The notes below the pieces were generated by a model. It was not told the DNA's origin and did not search any database. It worked only from the letters and a program-made list of their open reading frames with translations. A program made the position numbers and the translations under genes. Positions 13,638 to 22,349 of a DNA stretch of 53,909 bases are shown here, one piece after another. Origin of the DNA: GBS-DC sp037442365 (lineage in GTDB: Bacteria > Armatimonadota > Fimbriimonadia > Fimbriimonadales > GBS-DC); NCBI GenBank assembly GCA_037442365.1, contig JBBIQK010000011.1, positions 1-53,909 of the forward strand. The letters are read 5' to 3'. Each line of letters starts with the position of its first letter. The stretch's first letter is position 1.

Positions 13638-16511
13638 ATGCGGTTGCTGGAGCCGGGGTATCTGGCGCTGCTGCCAATCGCGCTGCTGGGGGTCTGGTGG
13701 AGCGGGCGGCGACTGCTGGGGATGAGTCGCGGACGCAAGCGGTTCGTACTGGCGCTGCGGATGCTGGTGTTCGCGCTGCTGATTCTCGCGCTGGCGGCGC
13801 CGCAAGCCGTGCGTCCCAATCGTGGAGCCTGCGTGCTGTTCGTGCTGGACGCCTCCGACAGTATCTCCGACGCGGGCAGGCAAGCCGCCCGACGCTACCT
13901 GCAGCAAGCCGTCAAAAACCGTGGCGAGCAGGATGTGGTGGGGCTGGTGGTGTTCGGGCGCGACGCGGTGGTGGACCTTCTGCCCGCCGAAGTGCGCGAG
14001 TTGCCGACGATTTACTCCAAGCCCGCCGCGGACGGCACGAACATCGCCGCCGCCCTGCGCCTCGCCAGCGCGATGTTCCCCGACGGCAAGAATCGGCGCA
14101 TCGTGCTGTTGTCGGACGGCAACGAGACCGAAGGCAACGCGCAGGACGCCGCGCTGGTCGCCGCGACGGAGAACATCGAAATTGATGTCGTGCCGTTGCA
14201 GACCGCCGCGCCCGAATCCGAGACGCTGGTGCTGGAGACTCAGGCGCCCAGCGAAGTCAAAATCGGCGAACCGTTCAACCTGCGCGTGGTGATTGAGTCG
14301 CGCAAGGCGGCTTCGGGGACGCTGATTATCGACCGCGACGGCGAGCCAGTCAAACGCGTGTCCGTGCAACTGTCGCCGGGCAAAAACGCCGTTGTGGTAC
14401 CCATCCGTACCGACCGCGAGGGGTTCCATCGCTACCGCGTGTCGCTGGAGGCGAGTCCCGACGGCGACCCGCGCAACAATCTGGGACGCTTCTTCGTGCG
14501 GGTGCAGGGCAAGCCGCGCGTGCTGCTGGCGGAGGGCGGCGCGCCCGACCCGACCCGCGCGCTGGAGAAAGCCCTCCGCGCTAACAATCTTGAGACCACG
14601 CGCGTGTCGCCCGCGACCTTCCCCAGCCGCGCGGAAGACCTGCAGAACTACGATGCCATCCTGCTGCACGATTTCCCTGCGACCGCCCTCTCGCCTCAAA
14701 TGATGCTTGCCCTGCAGAGCGCGGTGCGCGACACGGGAATCGGCTTCGCGATGATTGGCGGCGAGAACTCCTTCCTGCCCGGCGGCTACTACGAAACGCC
14801 CATCGCCGAGATGTTGCCCGTCGATCTGGATGTGCGCCAGCGCAAGGTCTTCCCGCCCGCGACAGTGGTGATTATTGTGGATATTTCGGGCAGTATGGCT
14901 GTGCCCGAAGACGGCATTCCCAAGATTCAGCTGGCAGCGCGGGCAGCCATCGAGACGCTCAAACTGTTGCGCCCGCAGGATCAGTTTGGCGTGATTGTGA
15001 GCGGCACAGGGGTGGACTGGCTCGCGCCTATTCAGAAGGCGGCGAATCGCGAGTCAGTGATTGCGCAGGTGTCGCGGGCGTATGCTGGGGGCGGAGGTAT
15101 TTATGTACGCCCGTCGCTGCTGTTCGCTGAGAATGCGCTCACGCCCATCCAGACGACCACGCGCCATGTGATTCTGCTGGCGGACGGCGACGACTGCGAC
15201 GAGCAGGAGGGCTGTTTCCAGATTGCGCAGCGCATGCGGGCGATGGGCATCACGATGTCGGTCGTGTCGCTGGGGCGGGGCAAGGATGTGCAGTTTCTGC
15301 AGCAGCTGGCGCGTGTGGCGGGCGGCAATTTCTACCTGACGGAGCGGGCGCGCGATTTGCCTCGCCTGTTCACCGCCGATGTCGCGCTGATGACCCGCGC
15401 CGCCATCGAGGAGGGCGCGTTCACGCCGAAAGTAAGCGCGGGCGATGAGATGCTGCAGGGCATCGACTGGCGTAGCACGCCGCCGCTGCTGGCGTATGAT
15501 TTGACTTCCGACCGCCCGCTGGCGCGCACGCTCATGCGTACGCACAAGGACGACCCGCTGCTGGCGGTTTGGCAGTACGGCTTGGGGCAGTCGCTGGCGT
15601 TCACCTCCGACGCGAAGCCGAAATGGGCGCAACGCTGGATAGGCTGGAGCGAGTTCGCGCCGTTCTGGACGCAGCTCACGCGCGGCGTCCTGCGCAAGGG
15701 AGGCAAGCAGCGCTACGAGACCGCCGTGCGTCTGGAAGGCGGCGAGGCGATTGTGGAGATGCAGGCGTTCACCCCGCAGGGCGAGCCGATTAACTTCCTG
15801 CAGCCTGAAGTGCGTGTGGGCTTGCCGACGGGCGATGGGCTGACCCTCACGCTGGCGCAGGAGGCGCCGGGGCGCTATGTAGGGCGGTTTCCTGCACGCG
15901 GCGTCGGCGACTACACGCTGAGTGTGATTGAGAAAGACCCCGACGGAACAACGCGCGTCAGCACGACGGGCTTCGCCATTCCGTACCCCAGCGAGTACCG
16001 CTTCACGCGGGCGAACCTGCCGCTGCTCACGCGCCTGGCGGATCTTACTGGGGGCAGGGTGAACCCCGCGCCTGCAGAGGCATTCCGCCCCGTCGCACGG
16101 CAGGGGCAATCGGTGCGCGATTTGTGGCGGAGCTTTTTGTGGCTGGCGCTGGCGTTGCTGCTGATGGACATCACGATACGCCGTGTAGTGATTCCGCTTG
16201 CCGAGTGGGTGGCTGTGTTTCGGGGCGCGTGGGGACGGCTGCTGGGACAGGGCAGAGCGCGGCGTCCTGCGCCGCAGACTCAGGCGACGGCGCGCCTGCT
16301 GGGCGTGAAAGCGCGCGCGGGAACCCGCCGCGCCGAACCTGACGGCGCAACGCCCGCGCCGACGCCCGCCGCCGCGCCCGTTGTGTCTCAGGCTGCCCCA
16401 AACGACGCGCCGCCGCCTGCCAGCGCGCCCTCATCAGCGCCCACAGCGAAAACCACCCCTGCCGATACCACCAGCCGCCTGCTGGAACGCAAAAAACAGC
16501 GGCGGCAGTGA
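13638..16511 (+). CDS. Membrane-anchored double von Willebrand factor A protein (BatA-like)
   Basis: A 957-residue protein. Two N-terminal membrane helices (about 8-21 and 36-58) are followed by VWA domain 1 with a MIDAS-like DASDS (FVLDASDSISD), a beta-rich linker, a glutamine-amidotransferase-like segment (VLLAEGG to MIGGENSFLPGGY), VWA domain 2 with a full MIDAS DISGSM (about 413), another beta domain, a third helix (about 830-850) and a Pro/Ala-rich tail. VWA domains bind partners through a metal ion. Similar proteins occur with MoxR ATPases, and a MoxR gene lies 4 kb upstream, so a functional link is plausible but unproven. It is transcribed alone. Confidence 0.8.
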   Translation: MRLLEPGYLALLPIALLGVWWSGRRLLGMSRGRKRFVLALRMLVFALLILALAAPQAVRPNRGACVLFVLDASDSISDAGRQAARRYLQQAVKNRGEQDVVGLVVFGRDAVVDLLPAEVRELPTIYSKPAADGTNIAAALRLASAMFPDGKNRRIVLLSDGNETEGNAQDAALVAATENIEIDVVPLQTAAPESETLVLETQAPSEVKIGEPFNLRVVIESRKAASGTLIIDRDGEPVKRVSVQLSPGKNAVVVPIRTDREGFHRYRVSLEASPDGDPRNNLGRFFVRVQGKPRVLLAEGGAPDPTRALEKALRANNLETTRVSPATFPSRAEDLQNYDAILLHDFPATALSPQMMLALQSAVRDTGIGFAMIGGENSFLPGGYYETPIAEMLPVDLDVRQRKVFPPATVVIIVDISGSMAVPEDGIPKIQLAARAAIETLKLLRPQDQFGVIVSGTGVDWLAPIQKAANRESVIAQVSRAYAGGGGIYVRPSLLFAENALTPIQTTTRHVILLADGDDCDEQEGCFQIAQRMRAMGITMSVVSLGRGKDVQFLQQLARVAGGNFYLTERARDLPRLFTADVALMTRAAIEEGAFTPKVSAGDEMLQGIDWRSTPPLLAYDLTSDRPLARTLMRTHKDDPLLAVWQYGLGQSLAFTSDAKPKWAQRWIGWSEFAPFWTQLTRGVLRKGGKQRYETAVRLEGGEAIVEMQAFTPQGEPINFLQPEVRVGLPTGDGLTLTLAQEAPGRYVGRFPARGVGDYTLSVIEKDPDGTTRVSTTGFAIPYPSEYRFTRANLPLLTRLADLTGGRVNPAPAEAFRPVARQGQSVRDLWRSFLWLALALLLMDITIRRVVIPLAEWVAVFRGAWGRLLGQGRARRPAPQTQATARLLGVKARAGTRRAEPDGATPAPTPAAAPVVSQAAPNDAPPPASAPSSAPTAKTTPADTTSRLLERKKQRRQ

Positions 16512-16526
16512 GCGCGCGGGGTACAA

Positions 16527-17147
16527 TCAACTACCTCCCACCTTCAGAAACCGCGCACGCATTTCCTGCTCCAGAGCCGCCTGGAGTGTCTGCACGGGGA
16601 GGCGTCCGTCCAGCACGAGGAATCGGCTCGGCTCGGCGTGCGCAATTTGCAGGTAGCCCTCGCGGATGCGCGTGTGGAAGGCGAGCGTCTCCGCCTCGAA
16701 ACGGTTGGGCGCGTTCGCACGCGCGAGGGCGTCCTGCACAGGCAGGTCAATCAGCACGGTCAGGTCAGGCGTGAGGTCGGCAGTCGCAAGCGCGTTCAGT
16801 CGCTGGACCAGGGCGATGTCCAGCCCGCGCCCATAGCCCTGATAGACCAGCGTAGAGTCGGCGTAGCGGTCGCACAGCGCCCATGTCCCCTGTTCCAGCG
16901 CAGGTAGGATGACCTGCAGGGTGTGCTGGCGACGGTCGGCGAGGAACAGAAACAGCTCCGCCCATGCGTCCAGCGGCTCGTGCAGCAGGATTGGGCGCAG
17001 TTGCTTGCCAAGCGCGCTCCCGCCCGGCTCACGCGTCAACAATACGGGGATGCCCTGCGCCTGAAGCCAGTGCGCAAGGCGTTGCGTCAGGGTGGTCTTG
17101 CCTGCGCCTTCGACGCCCTCGAAGGTGATGAACGGCGCGCGGGGCAT
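16527..17147 (-). CDS. tmk: Thymidylate kinase
   Basis: A 206-residue protein with P-loop FEGVEGAGKTT (9-19), the DRY motif in LCDRYADSTLVYQGYGRGLD and the LTREPGGSALG substrate loop. It phosphorylates dTMP to dTDP in dTTP synthesis. Its ATG overlaps the stop of the upstream R3H-AAA gene by one base (TGATG), so the two are co-translated. It converges on the VWA gene with 15 bases between the stops. Confidence 0.95.
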   Translation of the reverse strand: MPRAPFITFEGVEGAGKTTLTQRLAHWLQAQGIPVLLTREPGGSALGKQLRPILLHEPLDAWAELFLFLADRRQHTLQVILPALEQGTWALCDRYADSTLVYQGYGRGLDIALVQRLNALATADLTPDLTVLIDLPVQDALARANAPNRFEAETLAFHTRIREGYLQIAHAEPSRFLVLDGRLPVQTLQAALEQEMRARFLKVGGS

Positions 17148-18793
17148 CAGTCCTCCCGTTCGGTGTCCGTATAAATCGGCAGGATACGCACGCGGCGGTT
17201 CGGCTCTTCGCCCACGCTCTCGGACAGCAGGCGATACTTTTCGACAAGCTGATGCTGCAGGCGGCGCAGGTAGCTATTCTGGGGCGTGAGTTCGTAAGGT
17301 TCCGCCGTCGCCAACACATGCTCGACGCCCTCTTCCGCTTCGCGCAGGGCGCGTTCTTCCGCCGATTCGCCGTTCTGGGGCTTGTGGAACAGGTCGCGCA
17401 GGGCGCTCACCAGCTGGGCGTAAGTATTGCTGCGCACGACAGCGACGGGCAGATTGCGCTGCAGCGCCTCGCGCACTTTGGGCGGGCGGCGCTGGTAGGT
17501 AGAGTGGAGCACCACCACGGCGTCGGCGTCCGACACATCGCGGGCGACATAGGCAGGCAGGTGCAGGTCGCGCAGCGCCTTCTCCAGACGGCTGCGGCTG
17601 ACGCCATAAGGGAACACACGGGAGGGCGCACTGCGACGGCTGTCGCCGCTGACGATGGCGGTCGCGCGGGCAGGCGGCGACTCGTACTCCGATTCGTGCA
17701 GAGGCAACTCCACCTGCGGCGCGCGGGGCAACAGGTCGCTCCGCTGCACCACCTCGAAGCCGCCGCTGTCGGTCTGCACGCGGATTTCAGGGCGGGGCGG
17801 ATTGCCGCGCAGCATCCGATCCACCGTCTGCGCCACATCGTGATGGATGGCTAAGCGATGATAATCCAGAATCTCGATCAGCACATCGAAGGTGGGCGGG
17901 GCTTTGCGCTCCAGCACGGTCTTTTGCGTCCCGCGCCGACGCGCCTCCTCGTCCGACAGCGTCACGGTCTGGATACCGCCCACAAGGTCGGACAGCGTCG
18001 GGTTCATCAGCAGGTTCTCCAGCGTTGTGCCGTGCGCCGTGCCAATCAGTTGCACGCCGCGTTCAGCAATCGTGCGCGCGGCGTACGCCTCCAGCTCGGT
18101 GCCGATTTCGTCGATGATAATCACTTCGGGCATGTGGTTCTCCACCGCCTCTATCATCACGGCGTGCTGCAAGCTCGGTTCAGGAACCTGCATGCGTCGG
18201 GCGAACCCGATGCCCGAATGGGGGATGTCGCCGTCGCCTGCGATTTCGTTGGAGGTGTCTACCACGATCACGCGCTTGTCGTACTCGTCGGCAAGCACAC
18301 GGGCGACCTCGCGCAGGCGTGTGGTTTTACCCACGCCCGGTCTGCCCAGCATCAGCACGCTCTTGCCGGAGGCGATAATGTCGTGAATGATGTCAATCGT
18401 GCCGTAGATGGCGCGCCCGACGCGACAGGTCAGCCCCACCACCTTGCCCTGACGGTTGCGCATCGCGGAGATGCGGTGCAGCGTGCGCGGGATACCGGCG
18501 CGATTGTCTTTGCCGAACTGCCCGATGCGATCGGCGACATACTGCAGGTCATACTCTTCTACCTGTACGCCCTCAAGTCGGATCGTGCGCTGCATGAAAC
18601 GCGCTTCGGGCAGGCGTCCAAGGTCGAGAACCACCTCCAGCAATTGGCTCAGGTCCGACTGCTCCTCCAGCCACTGTCGGATGGCAGGGGGCAGAACTTC
18701 CAGCATCGCGTTCAGGTCGTCCGCAAAACTCTGCTGTTGCGCCGGCGTTGGCGCGCCGACGGCTTCCTGCGGAATGTTTTTTCGCTCTGGCAT
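17147..18793 (-). CDS. R3H-domain AAA ATPase (Ycf45/SpoIIIAA-like)
   Basis: A 548-residue cytoplasmic protein. The N-terminal helical region is followed by an AAA domain resembling SpoIIIAA/Ycf45: P-loop GRPGVGKTTRLREVARVL, then VVDTSNEIAGDGDIPHSGIG, Walker B EVIIIDEIGTELEA and sensor IGTAHGTTLENL. The C-terminus has an R3H-type nucleic-acid-binding segment (LVEKYRLLSESVGEEPNRRV). The family is widespread in cyanobacteria and some other phyla, but its job is not established; binding single-stranded nucleic acid is suggested by R3H. ATG 18793 is chosen because the upstream in-frame TTG (18805) lies inside the -10 box. Confidence 0.85.
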   Translation of the reverse strand: MPERKNIPQEAVGAPTPAQQQSFADDLNAMLEVLPPAIRQWLEEQSDLSQLLEVVLDLGRLPEARFMQRTIRLEGVQVEEYDLQYVADRIGQFGKDNRAGIPRTLHRISAMRNRQGKVVGLTCRVGRAIYGTIDIIHDIIASGKSVLMLGRPGVGKTTRLREVARVLADEYDKRVIVVDTSNEIAGDGDIPHSGIGFARRMQVPEPSLQHAVMIEAVENHMPEVIIIDEIGTELEAYAARTIAERGVQLIGTAHGTTLENLLMNPTLSDLVGGIQTVTLSDEEARRRGTQKTVLERKAPPTFDVLIEILDYHRLAIHHDVAQTVDRMLRGNPPRPEIRVQTDSGGFEVVQRSDLLPRAPQVELPLHESEYESPPARATAIVSGDSRRSAPSRVFPYGVSRSRLEKALRDLHLPAYVARDVSDADAVVVLHSTYQRRPPKVREALQRNLPVAVVRSNTYAQLVSALRDLFHKPQNGESAEERALREAEEGVEHVLATAEPYELTPQNSYLRRLQHQLVEKYRLLSESVGEEPNRRVRILPIYTDTERED

Positions 18794-18804
18794 GGATATG
18801 CCCA

Positions 18805-18850
18805 ATTATACCCCGTACGCATCTCGGCGACGCGCCGGATTGGGTATACT
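18805..18850. promoter_or_regulatory. Divergent promoters of R3H-AAA/tmk and rpsT
   Basis: Minus strand: GGGGTATAAT with the -10 at 18805-18810, 11 nt before ATG 18793. Plus strand: TGGGTATACT with the -10 at 18845-18850, 23 nt before rpsT ATG 18874, whose leader carries GGAGGT. Confidence 0.6.
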
Positions 18851-18873
18851 TTGCGCTCTGGAGGTACCAACCG

Positions 18874-19167
18874 ATGCCGAACATCAAATCAGCGAAGAAG
18901 GCGTTATTGAAATCGCGCGAGCGGTATCTGCGCAACCGCTCGACCAAATCGGCGATTAAGACCTACTCACGGCGCGTGAAGGAGCTGGCGGAGAAAGGCG
19001 ACTCCGAAGGCAGCGTCGCGAGTCTGCGCCGTGCGATTAGCCTCATCGATAAGGCGGTCAAGCGCGGCATCCTGCACAAGAACACAGGCAACCGCAAGAA
19101 GTCGCGCCTGATGATTGCGCTCAACAAGCGACTGGCGCAGCAGCAGGGCGCATCGACTCAGGAATAG
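18874..19167 (+). CDS. rpsT: 30S ribosomal protein S20
   Basis: A 97-residue, Lys/Arg-rich helical protein opening MPNIKSAKKALLKSRERYLR, with the S20 core ending in GILHKNTGNRKKSRLM. It binds 16S rRNA early in 30S assembly. The start is fixed by GGAGGT 8 nt upstream. It is monocistronic; rpsB follows after its own promoter. Confidence 0.96.
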   Translation: MPNIKSAKKALLKSRERYLRNRSTKSAIKTYSRRVKELAEKGDSEGSVASLRRAISLIDKAVKRGILHKNTGNRKKSRLMIALNKRLAQQQGASTQE

Positions 19168-19174
19168 GGCAGGG

Positions 19175-19279
19175 TATACTTTCAGTCATCACATACTGCG
19201 TCCGACGCGCGCGGGTGTCTCCAACGGGAGATTGTAAGCGCGGATGACGACGCAGGAGGAACCAACCCGGAGGAAACCT
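19175..19279 (+). promoter_or_regulatory. rpsB promoter and leader
   Basis: The -10 TATACT is at 19175-19180 (GGGTATACT). With transcription starting near 19187 the leader is about 93 nt, much longer than for neighbouring genes. Leaders of rpsB in other bacteria often hold the S2 autoregulatory site; I cannot confirm a known fold here. Confidence 0.5.
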
Positions 19280-20176
19280 ATGGCAGAACTTGGTATGCGT
19301 GAATTGCTGGAAGCGGGCGTGCATTTCGGGCATCCGACCCGCAAGTGGCACCCCAGCATGCGCCGCTACATCTATGGCGCACGCAGCGGAATCCATATCA
19401 TCGACCTTCACAAGACCGTAGAGATGTTCGACAAGGCGCAGCGCGCCGTCAAAGAGATTGTCAACAGCGGCGGGCATGTGTTGTTCGTCGGCACGAAAAA
19501 GCAGGCGCGCGACGCCATCAAGGAAGCTGCGATGCGCAGCCGACAGTACCATATCACCTACCGCTGGCTGGGCGGCACACTGACCAACTTCCGTACCATC
19601 CAGTCGCGCGTGAAACGCCTCAAGGAGCTGGATCGCATGATTCAGGAGGGCGAGCTGGAGCGCATCCCCAAAAAGGAGGCGTCGCGCCTGCGCAAGGAAC
19701 ACGAGAAACTGGAACGCAATCTGGGCGGTATCAAGGAGATGCCCGGACTGCCCGCCGCGCTGTTCATCGTTGACCTGAAGGAGGAACACACCGCCGTCGC
19801 CGAAGCGCGGCGACTGGGGATTCCCACCATCGCAATTGTGGACACCAACTGCGACCCCGATGAAGTGGACTATCCCATTCCCGGCAACGACGACGCGATC
19901 CGCGCCATTCGACTCATCGCGGGGCGCATTGCCGACGCCATCATCGAGGAGAAGCAGCTTGAGTGGCAGGGCGCGGCGGTCGTACCCGATGACCAAATCC
20001 CGGTAGTAGAGGAAGAAGCCCCGCTCCCGCCCGAACAGGTGGCAGAGTACGGCAAGATGTTCGGGGAAGAAATCCCCACCGAGAGTCGCCCGCCGTCGGA
20101 CGAGGAGATTATGGGCAAAGAGTGGGAACTGATGAAGCGACACCGATTGGAAGACTTAGAGGAGGACTATCGATGA
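19280..20176 (+). CDS. rpsB: 30S ribosomal protein S2
   Basis: A 298-residue protein with S2 signatures LLEAGVHFGHPTRKWHP, YIYGARSGIHIIDL, YRWLGGTLTNF and IPTIAIVDTNCDP. ATG 19280, behind GGAGGAAACCT, is preferred to ATG 19244, which would add 12 residues and has a weaker site. The acidic C-terminal extension (about 50 residues, VVEEEAPLPPEQ onward) goes beyond the usual core. The stop overlaps the tsf start. Confidence 0.96.
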   Translation: MAELGMRELLEAGVHFGHPTRKWHPSMRRYIYGARSGIHIIDLHKTVEMFDKAQRAVKEIVNSGGHVLFVGTKKQARDAIKEAAMRSRQYHITYRWLGGTLTNFRTIQSRVKRLKELDRMIQEGELERIPKKEASRLRKEHEKLERNLGGIKEMPGLPAALFIVDLKEEHTAVAEARRLGIPTIAIVDTNCDPDEVDYPIPGNDDAIRAIRLIAGRIADAIIEEKQLEWQGAAVVPDDQIPVVEEEAPLPPEQVAEYGKMFGEEIPTESRPPSDEEIMGKEWELMKRHRLEDLEEDYR

Positions 20177-21042
20177 GTATAAGCCCACAGCTGATCAAGA
20201 CGCTGCGCGACGAAACGGGCGCAGGATTTATGGACTGCAAAAACGCGCTGGAGCAGGCGGGCGGCGATGTGGAGAAAGCGCGCCTCATCCTGCGTGAAAA
20301 GGGCGCCATCATCGCCAGCAAACGCGCCAGCAAAGAGGTCAATCAGGGCGTGATTGCGGGCGCACTGAGCAGCGACGGACGCTCCGGCGCGCTTATCGAC
20401 CTGCGCTGTGAGACCGACTTCGTGGCGCGCAACGAAGAGTTCCTCACACTCGCCGACGAACTGCTCCAGCATGTGCTGGCGGTCGGTCAGGAGGGGCAAT
20501 TGGACGCCATCCTGCAGCGACCGTCGCTTTCGGACAGTAGTCTGACCGTTGAGAAGCAAATAGAAATCGCGATTGGCAAGACGGGCGAGCGCATCGCGTT
20601 CCAGAACTATGCGCTGGCGCGCGTGCCCGACGGCGAAAACGGCGTCGTGGACATCTACATCCACCACAACAAGCTCGTCGGCGTGATGGTCGTGTTGACG
20701 GGCAGCGCGGACAGGGACGCTATGCAGAATCTCGCCCACGAAATCGCCATCCAGATTGCCTGGAGCGCGCCGCAATACCTGTCAAAAGACGACATTCCTG
20801 CCGAGATGCTTCAGCAGGAGCTGGAGATCGAGAAACAGCGCGCGATTAACGAGGGCAAGCCCGAAAATGTCGCGGAGAACATCGCGCGCGGGCGCGTGAA
20901 CAAGGGCTTTGTGCAGAAGGTCGCCCTGCTGGAGCAACCGTTCTACAAGGATGAGTCGAAGACCATCGGCGACATGCTCAAGGCCGCGGGCGGCGACCTG
21001 AAGGTCGTGCGGTTCGTGCGTCTGGAGGTTGGCGCATCCTGA
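20173..21042 (+). CDS. tsf: Translation elongation factor Ts
   Basis: A 289-residue guanine-nucleotide exchange factor for EF-Tu. The N-terminal UBA-like domain LIKTLRDETGAGFMDCKNAL is followed by CETDFVARNEEF and the C-terminal dimerisation and EF-Tu contact regions. ATG 20173 overlaps the rpsB stop (ATGA) and has GAGGAGG upstream; a longer in-frame start at 20122 would overlap rpsB by 55 bases. pyrH and frr, common next genes, do not follow. Confidence 0.96.
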   Translation: MSISPQLIKTLRDETGAGFMDCKNALEQAGGDVEKARLILREKGAIIASKRASKEVNQGVIAGALSSDGRSGALIDLRCETDFVARNEEFLTLADELLQHVLAVGQEGQLDAILQRPSLSDSSLTVEKQIEIAIGKTGERIAFQNYALARVPDGENGVVDIYIHHNKLVGVMVVLTGSADRDAMQNLAHEIAIQIAWSAPQYLSKDDIPAEMLQQELEIEKQRAINEGKPENVAENIARGRVNKGFVQKVALLEQPFYKDESKTIGDMLKAAGGDLKVVRFVRLEVGAS

Positions 21043-21066
21043 GTTTCGCGAATTCACGCTCACACA

Positions 21067-21100
21067 GCGCGGTTGCCTGCAGGGTGCCGCGCGTTTTTTT
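21067..21100 (+). terminator. Rho-independent terminator of rpsB-tsf
   Basis: Stem GCGCGG (21067-21072) / CCGCGC (21087-21092) is followed by G and seven T residues at 21094-21100. The T-run touches the stop codon of the converging glycosyltransferase gene. Confidence 0.8.
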
Positions 21101-22349
21101 ACTTGCTACAAGGCGTGCAAGGCGGCAGTCCACTGAACAACCTGTCATAGGCGGTCAGCAACGCCTGCTCGCTGCGCTCCCAGCTCAGGCAGTCCAGGAA
21201 CCGCTGGCGCCCATATTGGCTCATGAATCGCCGACGCTCCTCATCCCTCAGCAGGTCGAGAATCGTGTCGCCGAACGATTCGGGGCGGTCGTCGGGTGGG
21301 GAGATGAGCGCCTCCTGCGCCGACCACTTGTTCTCGATGCAGCGCGTGGCGACGATCGGCACGCCCACCGCCATAAACTCGATGATTTTGTTCATCGTGG
21401 AGCGCGCCGTGTAGGTATTGTCGGGGTCGCTGGCGACGCCCACATCCGCCGCACTGAGGTAGCGCAGCAGCAGGTCGCGTTCCCGCACGAAGCCTGTGAA
21501 AGTGATGTAGTCCTGCAGGTTCAGCGTCTGCGCGAGTTGCTTCACCTCTTCGAGGCAGTCGCCTGACCCGATTGCCAGGAAATGCACATCGCGGTAGCCG
21601 CGGGTGTGGACGATATGGTGCGCCGCTTTGACAAAGATGTCCGTGCCGTCCTGCGGTCCCATGATGCCCAGATAGCACACAAGGTGCTTTTTGCCACGCT
21701 TGACGGAGAGGTCAGGCTCGACAGGAGCGAACTCAGCGGCGCGTGGACCACTGCGCACAATCACAATCTTCTCTGGGTCTGCCTTGCCGCGCTCCAGCGC
21801 GTTCTGGCGGTAGGACTCGTTCATCTCGATAATCATGTCCGCCAGATGGTACGACCAGCGTTCGAACAGCACCTGCAGGTGGTAGAACAGCCCGCGCTTT
21901 TTGAAGCGTACCTCATACAGTTCCGGGCACAGGTCGCGATGTTCGTACACGAACTTTTTGCCGCGCGCCTTGTAGTAAAGCCCGATCGCCCAGAAGATGT
22001 CCAGCGGGTTGCCGACATGGAACACATCGAAGCCCTGCTCGCGCTCCACGCGCTTGCTCAGGCGGAGGGTGTGCCACAGGCAGTAGAGCGCCTCCTTGAC
22101 GAAGTTGCCGACACTGTGGGTCGGCGGCAGCATGGGGTAGCGGTAGAGATGGATGCCCTCCAGCACACAGTAGTCGGGGTCTTCGGGCGGGCGCGGCGAA
22201 ATCACCGACACATGGTAGCCCGCGCGACGCAACGAGGTCGCGACCTGCCACATGCGGCGGTCGTGCGGCACAGGCAGGTTCTCCAGTACCAGCAGAACCT
22301 TCCTCGGATGTTCCTCGGGCAGCTGCCCGTTCTCAGGCTCTTTTAGCAT
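21099..22349 (-). CDS. GT4-type glycosyltransferase
   Basis: A 416-residue GT-B enzyme. The N-terminal domain starts KVLLVLENLPVPHDRRMW and has VSVISPRPPEDPDY and HLYRYPM. The donor-binding domain has IVRSGP, LGIMGPQDG and the STMNKIIEFMAVGVPIVAT loop. It is closely similar to the enzyme at 23543 (both share VSVISPRPP, VVRSGP-like, STMNKIIE and CLSWE blocks), so the two are paralogues separated by a different GT4. It is the last gene of a minus-strand operon headed by algD; its ATG overlaps the upstream stop by 7 bases. It probably adds a sugar to a lipid-linked or exported glycan. Confidence 0.85.
   Translation of the reverse strand: MLKEPENGQLPEEHPRKVLLVLENLPVPHDRRMWQVATSLRRAGYHVSVISPRPPEDPDYCVLEGIHLYRYPMLPPTHSVGNFVKEALYCLWHTLRLSKRVEREQGFDVFHVGNPLDIFWAIGLYYKARGKKFVYEHRDLCPELYEVRFKKRGLFYHLQVLFERWSYHLADMIIEMNESYRQNALERGKADPEKIVIVRSGPRAAEFAPVEPDLSVKRGKKHLVCYLGIMGPQDGTDIFVKAAHHIVHTRGYRDVHFLAIGSGDCLEEVKQLAQTLNLQDYITFTGFVRERDLLLRYLSAADVGVASDPDNTYTARSTMNKIIEFMAVGVPIVATRCIENKWSAQEALISPPDDRPESFGDTILDLLRDEERRRFMSQYGRQRFLDCLSWERSEQALLTAYDRLFSGLPPCTPCSK

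Noticed and set aside
13521..14699. A 392-codon minus-strand frame under the VWA gene and the 150-bp element
   Set aside because: Runs through the inverted-repeat element and opposite the VWA domain; the composition is that of a shadow frame.
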